Assembly (NCBI GenBank): GCA_905331475.1
Contig: CAJNYU010004309.1
Span: forward strand, 1-64,000
DNA from: Rotaria socialis
Lineage: Eukaryota > Rotifera > Eurotatoria > Philodinida > Philodinidae
DNA length: 64,000 bases
Direction: 5' to 3'
Part shown: in pieces, positions 1 to 11,383 of the stretch
Layout: each line of letters begins with the position of its first letter
Position numbering within the stretch: position 1 is the stretch's first letter
The notes under the pieces: generated by a model
The model's database searches: none
Seen by the model: the letters and a program-made list of their open reading frames with translations, nothing else
What the model was told of the DNA's origin: nothing
Program-made: the position numbers and the translations under genes

Positions 1-143
1 AAAGAGAATTGTAGAGAGACAAATCGTAAGAATATGATCCAATATGGATCGATATCCGTATGATAATCCCTAAGCGTATATAGTAATGGATTTGCATATT
101 GATATGCCGTTGGTGTAGTAGATGTTGCACTGGTTGCACTCAT
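1..143 (-). CDS. Unknown membrane protein, tandem copy 1 (N-terminal 47 codons, cut by window edge)
   Basis: The start codon is at 143-141 and the reading frame runs off the left edge of the window. It encodes the same serine/threonine-rich N terminus followed by the LYTLRDYHTDIDPYW motif as the complete copy at 6173-7252, almost identically. It is the third head-to-tail member of the array on the minus strand. I do not recognise the family, and whether this copy is intact further left cannot be seen. Confidence 0.75.
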   Translation of the reverse strand, partial: MSATSATSTTPTAYQYANPLLYTLRDYHTDIDPYWIIFLRFVSLQFS

Positions 144-2912
144 GATTATTTCTGATCATACGCCTAGTATTTTGCCTATTAGTATATATTCTTGTGTTGT
201 TCTCTTGTTGTGTAGAACGAAATAGATTCGTGGAACATAACTTATTGCGAAGCGTAATAGGACATTTATATGTTACAAATAGGGAAGTAGTGTGTAACCT
301 TGAGTAACTGTTCGATCATCATTATTTCGTTATATGAGTGTGGTGTGAAATTAAAAACCACATTGCCGATGTTGCCCTTACATTCAAGATACTCAAATTG
401 TATGGAGTATTGACGATGAGTTAATCAGACAAATGGGAGTAGACGTCCTTGTAATCATAATATGCAGAGCAGTCATCTTTTATTAATGTTGGAAAAATAC
501 ACAAAACGTATTGACTCGCCAATTATGATGGTTTCATAAATCAAGGAATACAGCCTGAAATGTCCTTGGCTTTTCATCCTGAGAAAAAATGTTTCTCATT
601 AAAATGACCCTGATTTTTCAGTTTTAGTTGTTGCACCGTGTGTAGGTGTGGATGTGGGTTGTGGATATCGGTGTACCGTAGCAGGAAAAGAAAGCATTTG
701 CACGAAAATCTATTTATATACGATCCATAACCGCATCGACACCCTCCACTACAAAAGACACATATAAATGTGTTAAGTCTCTCTAAAAGAGCCGACTCTG
801 TAGCCGCTATTTGAAGAATAAGATAGCATTGCAGTAGGCCTGCCAATTCGAAGAAAATAAGAAAGAGAAGGATGCGGTGCCCATCCAACAAGCCAAGATA
901 AATCTTAAAAGACCATCGAGTCGATGGTGACACCGCGCATTGTTACCGAAGTAGTTGTTCAGACAAGTTGATTTGGAATTAACCGGTTGGCGACCTCGTG
1001 AGAACGATCGCCTTGAAGTGCATTTTTTTTTAAATGAGAGGAAAACGAAAGAATTTGCAATGCTTTTATAGGCATGAAAAATTTGTAACATGGACTCACA
1101 ATTACTATCTGACTTTACTCTTGTTGTTAGTCGACGGTGTCGCTAGAAAGAGAAACACACGTTTACTGTGTTGTCTCGACTAACTAAAAAAGTTGCATTA
1201 AAAAGGGAATCAATGAAAATAGATATTTTGTTTTCGTCTATCATGTCCTTTTGACTTTGATGGATATTATGGGTAGGAAGGAAAAAGGGGAATTTTAGTT
1301 TTATAAAATATCTTTTATGATGCTTCAGTGGACGGGTTGGATTCATGTTCGTCTGAATCTAAGAACATAATAAAGCAAGTTAATGTTTGGTTTTTCTGTT
1401 CTCGTTCAATTTTTTTCATCAAAATTCAGATTTATGGTCATTTTTAGAAAAACAATCATAAATTCAATTGAATTTATCTTACCTTCTATGAGATTCACAA
1501 AGCCTTTCGTGTATATAGAAAATAACAAATGGCACTGCTTTTGACAAAAAACTATTTGATTTTGGTTGACGACTACCTTTTCTTTCAAAGCAAATGTCAT
1601 CTATCGGTAGCGACATACGAAATTGATGATGAATCTATGGATTATTAGTATACGATTGTAGAAATAATAATTTTATTGGAATATTCTCTTTCAGTTTAGT
1701 CATTAATTTTGATTTCAATGTCATTCTGCGATAGGTTTAATTTTTTTTTGTTCTTTTCGATTTGGTTGTGTGGAAACTTGTTAAGTTCGTGTTTGATAGT
1801 CTCCCATGATGCACCTTTTTTTACGTTAATATGATAAAGGATAGCGATAAAATGTAAAATTATGTCAATTCATATAATAATTACGTTTTGATATTATCAA
1901 ATGAGAATAGTAGTCACGATGAATGAGTGTTCTTAATATAGGTGATAAACAATTTTTGACTAATTGCTAGGTGTTACACGTCTAAAATCGTCAGTACCTA
2001 TTGAAGAAACATTATCACTCCATTAATTTTCAGTTTATAATAGGGAATTAAACGACTCTATGGACAGATTATGTTCTGTGTGCTGTTATGTAATGCAGAG
2101 ACAATCTTTTTTCTGATGATTATCTCGCAATTACGTTTCTATTTGGTTTTAAGTTTTCAAAATTAAGAAATATTCTCACTTGAAAAGTAAAAATCTTCGA
2201 AGAATTCGCAGATGAAAAGTATTATTATAAGAGTGTATGTGACTAGAGAGTTTGACAGGTACCAATAATTACCCACAAGAAAACGAAAGGATCTCAGTCT
2301 ATTTCCAGTCGTTGAAAATGAGGAAAATCTAGCGATTGAAATATCGTATTGAAGGGTTTCTGTTCAATCATTATATTGGTACAAAAATTTCAAATATGTT
2401 TTAATAAATTTACGCCATTGAACTATTTAGATTGAAGACGCCGTATATTTGAACATTGAAGCAACACAGTATTATAGATATATACTACATTGTTTAATCT
2501 AAAAAAGCTGCTGTTGTTGTTAAATTGATCATTTTGAACGGGCTCAATGTGACATCATGTTCAATGTTGTACATCATCTTAGTTATCGACGGAGAAAGAA
2601 AGACGATTTAGAGCATACTATGAAATTAATCTCTGTAATCAGCTTCCATTCTCTTTTTTACATTTCAGCTATTGCATTACATGAATATGACTCATTAGTA
2701 AAGTTATCTCGAATAATAATTTATCATAGTTAGTAGAAGAGTTATAATGCTAGAGACGAATAGTAAAAAACAATGTTATGCAAAATCCGCATCAAAAACA
2801 GGTTGTTATCATATTCATAGATTGAAACAAAGTCATTAGCAGAACATGTTTGGTATCGATTTTTCTTTCATCCATTGCTCAAAGCTGCTATTCGAAATCG
2901 ACCTTGATGATA
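144..2912. other. Inter-copy spacer of the tandem array
   Basis: This is the upstream flank of copy 1 and downstream flank of copy 2. About 144-1330 resembles 3987-5110 with small indels. The stretch 1400-2880 holds extra sequence and only patches that match the second spacer, for example 2330-2400 with 5380-5450. Open frames around 574-1091 have a counterpart at 4425-4670, but the differences between copies change amino acids freely, so they do not look protein-coding. Confidence 0.6.
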
Positions 2913-3986
2913 TTACAGCAAGCTTAGTACTGTATGAGCTATTTCAGCTGGGTAACTTGACCGTTTATCAATATATAATTTGGTACTTCTGGAATTAAAT
3001 TCTCTAGTCATTGTGTAAAAATAATTTTCTCCATAGTAAATATATTGAGAATAATTATAAAAGGTTGGTACTATATATATAAAAAGTTGGATGCTGAACA
3101 GATAAGCCATGATTGGATAGCGCCATTTATGAAGAAATAGCCAAATAGCATCTGCTTTTGGGTTACAATGACTAGGTTTTCTACGGTCGAATAGAAGCAG
3201 CCCAAAGTAAATTAAAACCGTGGACAAACATGCATAGATCACAAATATGAATAAATAAGTGAATATCATCGGTACAACATTCGTAAATAAGTACGTAACA
3301 ACTATACTTCCAACGAAGAAAAATGTGACCGCTGAAATAATTATACTAATGTAAAATTCAAACCAAAAAAGGATCTTTTTGAATTTGCTCTTTTTTTCGT
3401 ATTCCAGTTTTTCTCCTTCGCTCATTCCATATTGTAGAAAGAATAATTTTACAAAACACCCCAATACAAAGTTACCATATTTTCTGAATAAGTAATTGTA
3501 TAGCCTATAACCAAATAGGTTATAACAATTCCAAGCAGTACCATCTTCCGCAGACATACATGATGATTGAATATAACAATACCACACAGCGTGCCCAATT
3601 AATGGTATACCGTAGGCAACAGCATCGAAAATGTCAAATCGAATTTTTTTTTAAATTTTCTTTTCGTTTTTTTCCAATTTATTAAAATCCTGAAGAATAA
3701 AGACAGTTAAAGGAGCAGGTAAAGATCGACGTGGAACCATCAGGGGAGCAGAAGGTTTAGGAGCGCTGTCGCGTTCGGAGCAATCGACGATAAATTCAAC
3801 TGATGTTAACCATTTTCCATAGCGCACTCTGTTCCAAAGACGTAAAGCGAACTGTAACTTGATAAATTCTATGGCTACGATCCAATATGGATCGATATCC
3901 GTATGATAATCCCTAAGCGTATATAGTAATGGATTTGCATATTGATATGCCGTTGGTATAGTAGATGTTGAACTGGTCGCATTCAT
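2913..3986 (-). pseudogene. Unknown membrane protein, tandem copy 2, interrupted by one in-frame stop
   Basis: From the start codon at 3986 to the stop at 2913 the sequence is one continuous 358-codon frame except for a TAA at 3653-3651. The stop lies next to a run of nine A (coding strand), in the lysine-rich linker where the intact third copy encodes K residues 107-118. Both sides of the stop align in the same frame with copy 3, including the FDxFD segment just after it, the WYCYIQSSCMS motif, and the hydrophobic C-terminal half. There is no obvious intron that would remove the stop. It may be a young pseudogene, a readthrough case, or an assembly or sequencing error in a homopolymer. Confidence 0.75.
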
Positions 3987-6172
3987 GATTATTTCTGATC
4001 ACACGCCGAATATTTGTCTAGTATATATTCTTGTGTTGTTCTCTGTGTAAATCGAAATAGATTCGTGGAACATAACTTATTGCGAGGAGTAGTAGAACAT
4101 TTATATGTTACAAAAAGGAAAGTAGTGTGTAACCTTGAGTAACTGTTCGATCATCATTATGAGTGTGTTTTGAAATTAAAAAACCATGTTGCCGATGTTG
4201 TCCTTATATTCAAGATACTCAAATTGTATGGAGTATTCACGATGAGTTGATCAGAAAAAGGTGAGTAGACGTCCTTGGAATCATACTATGCAGAACAGTG
4301 ATCTTTTATTAATGCTGGAAAAATAAACAAAACGCATTGACTCGCCAATTATGATGGTTTCATAAATCGAAGAATACAGTCTAAAATGTCCCTTGTTTTT
4401 CATCCTGAGAAAAAATGTTTCTCATTAAAATGTCCGTAATTTTTTAGTTTTAGTTGTTGTACCGTGTAGGTGTGGATGTGGGTTGTGGATATCGGTGTCC
4501 CGTAACAGGAAAAGAAAGCATTTGCACGAAAATCTATTTATATACGTTCCATAACCGCATTCACACCCACCACTACAAAAGGCACATATGAATATGCCAA
4601 GCGTCTCTAGAAGAGCCGACCGCGTAGCCGCTGTTTGGAGAATAAGATAGCATTGAAGTAGGTCAGTCAATCCGAAGAAGAGAAGAAAGAAAAAAGAGAA
4701 AGATGCGGTGCCCAGCCACTAAACTCTGATAAATCTTGAAGGATCATCGAATCGCATGGGGGCACCGCCTATGAGAAGCCACGTACATCGAAATTCATAT
4801 TTTGTCGAAGTAAGCGCTTGTCGACCTCGAGAGAACAAACACTTTGAAGTGCGCCTTTCTCTGTTCAAAATGAGATGAAAAATCGAACAAATTCCAGCCT
4901 TTTTATATTCACTAATAGTATTGCACCATTATAGCACAATCGCCACTTTACTTTTTACTCGCATCGTTACTAGATGACGTCGCTAGAAAGAGAAACACAT
5001 GGCTACCGTGTTGTCTAAACTTACTTTTAAAAAGGTCGTATTAGTAAAGGAATCAGCGAAGTTTAAAATAAGATATCTGTCAATGATGGTTCAGTTGACA
5101 GGATCTGTTCATCTACGGCTTAATCTAAGAACATAATCAAGCAAGTTAATGCTCGGGTATATGCTAACTTGTTACTTTTGTGTTATAATAGCTTGCGATG
5201 ATACACGTTTTTCTTTAATTGATATGATGAAGGATAGCGGTAAAAGACAAAATTATGTCAATTCATAATATGTATAATTGCATCATCAAGTGAAAACAGT
5301 AGCGATGATGAATCAATGTTCCTATAATATTTCTGATAAACGATTTCTGACTAATTGATAGACGTTAATATTTAGAGGAAATTCATCTACTGAAATATCA
5401 TATCGAAGGGTTTCTGTTCAATCGTAAGATGGATACAAAATTTGAAATATGTTTTCAGAAAGTTATCCCCCACTCAATTTTGTTAGGTGATACTTTTCTT
5501 TGCGATTTTATAAACAATTTTATTTATCTGTGAATTGAATAAATGACACCAAAAAAAATCACTTGCTTTCTGACAAAAAATATTTCTTTCAGGCTTACAA
5601 TCAAAAGCAGTTAATTTTACACCAAGAGACGTTATCTACTGAATACTCTACCAAACATTTATCTACAGGAAAATTGAGCAAAAATGCTGTTTCAATTTAA
5701 AACGAAGCCTCACAAAATTCTAGCTGATCATTTATTTTTCTATCAACAGGTAGCTATGCGACGAAGAAGAAAATCTTACAAAAAACGTGTGAAACTTATA
5801 AAAAAATTGTATGTTCCCTAATTTTTAGGAGAATATTACAACCCTCGACCCAGTCTTGCTAGCTCTAGACGGATGCAATGGAAATTGTGTAAGGACTGGA
5901 TACATCGGCATCATTTGAATTTTTCTAGAAAGTTTTTCATTTTTTCTGCAAGGGAACGAATGAATCTTCGCCGCGCTCAGAAAAACTAAACGAAAGCCAT
6001 GAATGAGTCATTAGTAAGATTATTTCGAACAATAATTTATTTGAATTAAAATGCAGATAGTAAGAACAATTAAATATCGAAAAATGTCATTAGCAGGAAA
6101 GAATCGGTATAGATTTTTCGTTCATTCATTGTTCAAAGCTCCTATCTAAAACCGACCTTGATCATACTGATA
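3987..6172. other. Inter-copy spacer of the tandem array (second)
   Basis: This is the upstream flank of copy 2 and downstream flank of copy 3. It resembles 144-2900 in its first 1.1 kb and near 5380-5460, and differs by insertions elsewhere. I see no supported gene in it. The small open frame at 4425-4670 is the counterpart of one near 574-933 and is not conserved at the protein level. Confidence 0.6.
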
Positions 6173-7252
6173 CTACATAAAGCTTAGTAATGTATGGCCC
6201 CATCCAGATGTCTGATTTAGACGCTGATCGATATATTGTTGAGAGTCTCTCGAAGCGAATTCGTTAGTTATTGCTTGATAAAAATCTTGTCCATAGTAAA
6301 TATATTGAGAATAATTGTAAAACGTTGGCACTATATATATAAAAAGTTGGATACTGAGCAGATGAGCTTTCAGTGGATGACGATATTTGCGACGAAATAA
6401 CTCAAAAGCTGTTAATTCTTGATCAGAACTAGCAGCTAAGTGACGGTCTATGAAAAGGACCGCAAAGTAAACTACAATCGTGCATATACTTACGTAGATC
6501 ACAAATATGAATAAATAAGCGCATATCATAGGTATAACATTTGTAAAAAAAAACGTGACAACTAAACTCCCAATGAAAACAAATGTAACTGTTGAAATAG
6601 ATGCGCTTAGATAAAATGCAAAACGAGAGCAGAACCTTCGGAACTTGCTCTTTTTTTCAACTTCTTCTTTCTTGTTGCCATATTTTAGAAAGAATAATTT
6701 CGTCAAATAACCAATTGCAAAATTAGCATATTGCTCAAATAAGTAATTGTATAGCCTATAGCCGAATACATTATAACAATTCCAAGTGGTGCCATCTGTC
6801 GCAGACATGCATGATGATTGAATATAACAATACCATCCAGCATGTCCAAGTAATGGTATACAATAGTAAAATGAATCGAAAAGATCAAAAGTCGGTTGTT
6901 TCTTTTTCTTTTCTTTTTTCTTTTTCTTTTTCTTAAAATCCTGGAGAATGTAAACGGTTGAAATAGTAGGAGACAGTCGACGTCCGAGAGGTTCCATTGA
7001 AGTGACCTCGATAGTGGAAGGCTTATCACTGCTGTCGTGTTCGGGGGCATCCACTATAAATTCAACTGGTGTTGACCATTCTCCGTAGACCGCTCTGTTC
7101 CAAAGACGTAAAGAGAATTGTAGAGAGACAAATCGTAAGAATATGATCCAATATGGATCGATATCCGTATGATAATCCCTAAGCGTATATAGTAATGGAT
7201 TTGCATATTGATATGCCGTTGGCGTAGTAGATGTTGCACTGGTTGCACTCAT
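6173..7252 (-). CDS. Unknown multi-pass membrane protein, tandem copy 3 (intact, 359 aa)
   Basis: This is a single-exon gene of 359 codons with ATG at 7252-7250 and TAG at 6175-6173. The N-terminal 100 residues are soluble. A lysine-rich tract covers residues 107-118. Residues about 125-190 are aromatic and cysteine-rich (WYCYIQSSCMS, WNCYN) with weak hydrophobicity. Strong hydrophobic segments lie near 212-236, 239-269 and 297-312, so three or four membrane spans are likely. I do not recognise any domain. It is the only complete member of the three-copy array, and the other two members start with almost the same residues. The function is unknown; a lineage-specific membrane protein is the most I can say. 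Confidence 0.7.
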   Translation of the reverse strand: MSATSATSTTPTAYQYANPLLYTLRDYHTDIDPYWIIFLRFVSLQFSLRLWNRAVYGEWSTPVEFIVDAPEHDSSDKPSTIEVTSMEPLGRRLSPTISTVYILQDFKKKKKKKEKKKKQPTFDLFDSFYYCIPLLGHAGWYCYIQSSCMSATDGTTWNCYNVFGYRLYNYLFEQYANFAIGYLTKLFFLKYGNKKEEVEKKSKFRRFCSRFAFYLSASISTVTFVFIGSLVVTFFFTNVIPMICAYLFIFVIYVSICTIVVYFAVLFIDRHLAASSDQELTAFELFRRKYRHPLKAHLLSIQLFIYIVPTFYNYSQYIYYGQDFYQAITNEFASRDSQQYIDQRLNQTSGWGHTLLSFM

Positions 7253-8490
7253 GATTATTTCTGATCATACGCCTAGTATTTGTCTATTAGTATATATTCT
7301 TGTGTTGTTCTCTTGTTGTGTAGATCGAAATAGATTCGTGCAAAGTAACTTATTGCGAGGAGTAATAGAATATTTATATGTTACAAAGAGGGAAGTAGTA
7401 TGTAACCTTGATTAACTGCTCGATCATCATTATGAGTGTGTTTTGAAATTAAAAAACCATATTGGCGATATTGTCCTTATATTCAAGATACTCAAATTGT
7501 ATGGAGTATTGACGATGAGTTAATCAGACAAATGGGAGTAGACGTCCTTGTAATCATAATATACAGAACAGTCATATTTCACTAATGTTTGAAAAATGAA
7601 TAAAATATTGCGCCTCTCGAATTTTGATGGTTTTTTTACATCGAGATATGGTTCTACGCTGTTGAGATTTTGTTTATTGCTTCAATAGTGACGGTCACCA
7701 AAGTTAGAGGTCTTCAATTGCAACTACATCGACGATCAAGATCATTTTCTCCAATTACGCTTAAAGATGCAAGAGTATCTGTTTACTCTTCGGTTGTTTC
7801 CTTTCCATATTGTACTTCTTTCTTTGAAATCAATGAGAGCATAACCATGATACTGTAACGAGTCTTTTTTTCTATCTTTATCATCTCGTGAAATATGCGA
7901 AGGATCGTAGAAACAGTGAATTTTGTTCATTTCTTACAACATGAAGTACCGATGGTTGTGGTCGACAAAGGGAAAAGAGCAGATTGTATCGATGTCATCT
8001 ACAAATCCTAAGGGAATATGAAAATTTCTTGTGTTTTTTTATTCTTTTAATATATAATAAATAATTGATTGAGTTAAAAACGCGATCACCAGCCGAGTTT
8101 ATCTAGAATCATTTATTGATAGCAGGGAATTTTAATTGAGACTGTGCATCGGCTGACTTTCGCCGTGTATAATTTTGTAATTGCTATACATTCTAACTGT
8201 AGTTAGACTTGAATGATGTGTGGTCATGATTTGTAATTTGTGAAATAAGAACCAAAGGACTGAAACAATTTACTTCGTTTAAATAAATTCCGATAGTCCC
8301 TCCATCATTATGTGTCTATTTAATGTCGTGCATAATTTTCATTTCTAAAATAATCAATTACAACACCAAACATGTGTTATAAAAATTCTCGTTAAATTAT
8401 CAAAAATAAAACGCTATTTTATAATTCTCAAATGGCAAAACACACGATTAAAAACATATTCCACATAATTATGTTAAAATTAAATTATAT
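7253..8490. other. Intergenic region left of ARL6
   Basis: The first ~350 bases are the array-type upstream flank of copy 3. The remainder is AT-rich and I see no supported gene in it. Confidence 0.5.
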
Positions 8491-9063
8491 TTATTTTTTT
8501 CCTTGCTCGTGTGAAGTTTTTATTGCTGAGCTCAACCATTCAATACCAGTTACGACACCTTCTCCTGTAAGCGCATTACTTGAACATATATACCAAGATT
8601 TATTGGTGATATTCTCAAGACTTAATGCAGATGAAACGCCTATATCTGATAATGCATCGCGTATATCCATTTTATTGGCAAAAAATAAAATAGGAATGTT
8701 GCGTTTTGATACATCCGGATGTGAAAGTAATTGTTGGAGTTCTTCACGAGCAACAAAAATGCGTGTTCTATCCGAACTATCAATAACAAATATAATACCA
8801 GTTGTTGTACGATAATAATTTGCCCATAATGTTCTATAACGACTTTGTCCACTCATATCAAATGCAGTAAATGAAAGTCCACGACATGAAAAATGTTCCA
8901 CATTAAAACCCACTGTTGGCACAATATTATTAGTTTGAGCTTCACATGGACGTAAAAAATTTAATAGTGACGTTTTACCACTATTATCAAGGCCAACCAC
9001 TAATACATTAGCCTCTCGATTACGAAGACCCAGCCATTCAATAAATGCATCAAGCAAACCCAT
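8491..9063 (-). CDS. ARL6: ADP-ribosylation factor-like protein 6 (BBS3), small GTPase
   Basis: An intact 190-residue ARF-family GTPase in a single exon. Family knowledge: ARL6/BBS3 in the GTP form recruits the BBSome coat to membranes near the ciliary base and controls traffic of ciliary membrane proteins. Seen here: the glycine-2 start MGLLD for N-myristoylation, P-loop GLDNSGKT at residues 24-31, PTVGF switch 1 at 49-53, FDMSGQ at 68-73 (the DMSGQ form is typical of ARL6 rather than DVGGQ of ARF), NKMD at 130-133, and a CSS guanine-binding motif near the end. The ATG follows directly after a pyrimidine-poor CAG that could be a splice acceptor. It is divergent from MOB1, with 356 bp between the starts. 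Confidence 0.93.
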   Translation of the reverse strand: MGLLDAFIEWLGLRNREANVLVVGLDNSGKTSLLNFLRPCEAQTNNIVPTVGFNVEHFSCRGLSFTAFDMSGQSRYRTLWANYYRTTTGIIFVIDSSDRTRIFVAREELQQLLSHPDVSKRNIPILFFANKMDIRDALSDIGVSSALSLENITNKSWYICSSNALTGEGVVTGIEWLSSAIKTSHEQGKK

Positions 9064-9419
9064 CTGTACTTTTTGAAAAACTCACTCGGATTAGCGACAA
9101 GCTCAGCTTAATGCATTATGATGCCATACGACTAAAAAGTGTCTTGTCGCTAAGATGCGACCATCATTTATCTATTTTGTTATATTCTTGAATAGAGGTC
9201 GCTAATGGTATTAGACCTAATAAAAAAATAAAATGGTAAAAACAGAGAGGACACATGAGGTAAACATAGATGGTAAAATAAGGACGAAAAATGAATAAAT
9301 AGATGCCATGTTTAAAAAAGAATTTGCTTTTATTTCTATCTAAAACCTATTCATCTATTCAATCAATGTAATGAAATGATATTTTTTTATATTTCAATCT
9401 CCAATGAGGAGAAGACAAA
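9064..9419. promoter_or_regulatory. Shared divergent promoter region of ARL6 and MOB1
   Basis: These 356 bases separate the divergent start codons of ARL6 (minus) and MOB1 (plus), so both promoters must lie here or overlap. No clear TATA box or other defined motif could be assigned by eye. Confidence 0.4.
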
Positions 9420-10225
9420 ATGAATTTCTTGTTGTATGTGTTCCTTCACGAAAAAAAGAGCTTTAAAAAATGAATTTTATTTATATTTTTCTAGTCGTCA
9501 ACAACGTACATTTAAACCTCATCGAAATATACCAGAAGGTATTTATTAACAAGCTAATTTTCCATCTGAATTTTTTCGTACTAGGTACTAAACAACATGA
9601 TTTAATGAAACATGCACAAAATACATTAGGAAGTGGAAACTTACGTTTAGCTGTACAATTACCCGATGGAGAAGATCTTAATGAATGGATTGCTGTGAAT
9701 AGTAAATAAACTTGTATTATTAAATTTTATTCCAATCTATATTTTGGTTATTTAGTTGTCGATTTTTTCAATCAAATAAATATGCTTTTTGGTACAATCA
9801 CAGAATTTTGTACTGAAACAACATGTATTTTAATGACAGCTGGACCAAAATATGAATATCATTGGGCTGATGGTCAAACAATAAAAAAACCGATAAAATG
9901 TTCGGCACCGCGTTACATTGATTATTTAATGTCGTGGGTACAAGATCAACTCGATGATGAAATAATATTTCCATCGAAAATCGGCATTCCATTTCCAAAG
10001 AATTTTCTTTCAATAGCCAAAACAATATTAAAACGCTTATTTCGTGTTTACGCACATATATATCATCAACATTTTAAAGAAGTTGTTATGCTCAAAGAAG
10101 AAGCACATTTAAATACATCGTTTAAACATTTCGTTTATTTTATTCAAGAATTTTCATTAGTGGAAAAAAAAGAATTAGCACCATTACAAGAATTAATCGA
10201 TCGTTTAACAACTAAAGATCATTAG
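9420..10225 (+). CDS. MOB1: MOB kinase activator 1
   Basis: Four exons at 9420-9433, 9495-9538, 9585-9701 and 9756-10225, joined in consistent phase, give 214 residues, close to the usual 216. Family knowledge: MOB1 binds and activates LATS/NDR kinases in the Hippo and mitotic-exit pathways and is itself bound by MST/Hippo. Seen here: MNFLF start, TFKPHRNIPEG, LGSGNLR, GEDLNEWIAVN, VDFFNQINML, the zinc-site pair of cysteines in EFCTETTC with the histidines of YAHIYHQHF, and an ending of ELAPLQELID then KDH. The first exon has only 14 coding bases, so it is easily missed by automatic annotation. It heads a run of five plus-strand genes. Confidence 0.95.
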
Positions 10226-10509
10226 TGAGACAAATATTTGTGAATTCTTTCTTTTGTTCTAGTCAATGGTTAAATATCAAAGAAAGCGAGAAGGAAAAAA
10301 ATTGTGCTTTTTGTATACCTGTTGAAAATGCATGCCATGTATTTGCTCTTGAGTTTTATTATTATACGCGATTGTTCTGGCTCTTTGTTTTCTTTTCTCT
10401 GTATGAAAATAGATAATTGGATTTTTCAAGAAAAACTTTTGTTTTAATTTAAATAGGTCGGAACATCTCTATTTGTTGTTGTTGTTGTTTTTTCTTCTAC
10501 TAATTTCAG

Positions 10510-11130
10510 ATGTCTGATAATGAAGATATGTATTTTTCTCTCTTACATAAATCTCATAATCATCTATTAACTTATCGTGCTTTTGAACAAGTTCGTCTCA
10601 TTGCTCTTCGACATTATTGGTTACCAAATTCAATTATTTTTCATGTACAAAGTGATGATTCTGAATATGCATTTGAATTTTCATTAAACGCATCGAATGA
10701 ACACTACTATTTATATATACCATGGAATAGCGATTATTTACCTATTCGATGTCATATATCCTGTCGAAAATTAGCCGACGATGGCTACGCATGGACAATA
10801 CGTATGCTTGATAGGATATTACGATTACTGTGTGATCATTGCCCTGGTTTATTTCAACTTGAATATAAAAATGGTTTATTTGGTCGACAAATGAATCGTT
10901 CAATTATTTATAATGGTCTTGCTAATCTTTGTCCAATGGATTATAGTCATTGGAAACAACGTGTACAATTACAGTATGATCGTTTAAGTCCAACGAGACA
11001 AACAACGACGATACTAGCCGATATTGAACAAGCCACAACCGGTAATGAAAATGGCATCCGTTCAATTAAATATCAAACACTTGGTCATGGAAAAATACTC
11101 AATGAGCATTATTATGATTGGTATGTGTAA
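10510..11130 (+). CDS. Hypothetical protein, 206 aa
   Basis: A single uninterrupted frame of 206 codons with codon use like its neighbours. A textbook acceptor (pyrimidine tract plus TTTCAG) ends exactly at the ATG, which strongly marks this start and suggests either trans-splicing or an untranslated 5' exon. The protein is soluble, with no signal peptide or membrane span, is rich in tyrosine, histidine and leucine, and has a central CRKLADDGYAW segment and a CDHC pair. I do not recognise a family. It sits 285 bp after MOB1 and 254 bp before PPP1R11 on the same strand. Confidence 0.75.
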   Translation: MSDNEDMYFSLLHKSHNHLLTYRAFEQVRLIALRHYWLPNSIIFHVQSDDSEYAFEFSLNASNEHYYLYIPWNSDYLPIRCHISCRKLADDGYAWTIRMLDRILRLLCDHCPGLFQLEYKNGLFGRQMNRSIIYNGLANLCPMDYSHWKQRVQLQYDRLSPTRQTTTILADIEQATTGNENGIRSIKYQTLGHGKILNEHYYDWYV

Positions 11131-11383
11131 TTATTTCAAGTAATCGATTGTGATTTTCCTGTCAGATATAGTATATGTTTTTTTTCTTCGTTTCCGTTAA
11201 TGTTTTATGAAATAGTAAGCATAATCAATTGTTTGTTTGTTTGCAAATAGATTTATTTCTTTGTTATAAAAAAGTAATATCGGATAATTAAAAGTTAAAA
11301 CTTAATGATCAGATATAAATTGTTAATTATGAACTTTTGAGTAAATTTTTGTTTTTCAGATTGGTTTTTGTATATTTTTCTCA

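Larger units (their letters stand above)
1..7620. repeat. Tandem array of a ~3.3-3.8 kb unit (gene plus upstream flank), three copies
   Basis: The same minus-strand gene start occurs at 143, 3986 and 7252, giving unit lengths of about 3.84 and 3.27 kb. The flanks upstream of each gene start are also alike (144-1200, 3987-5050 and 7253-7600 align), so gene and promoter region were copied together. The first and third copies are more alike than either is to the middle one: over the 143 bases shared by copies 1 and 3 I count one difference, and part of their upstream flank is identical where the middle copy differs. The similarity fades near 7600-7650, the right edge of the array. Confidence 0.9.

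Noticed and set aside
574..1091. Open frames with a counterpart at 4425-4670 in the next array copy, possibly a second gene per unit
   Set aside because: Differences between the two copies change amino acids freely and the third copy does not extend here; better explained as duplicated non-coding flank.
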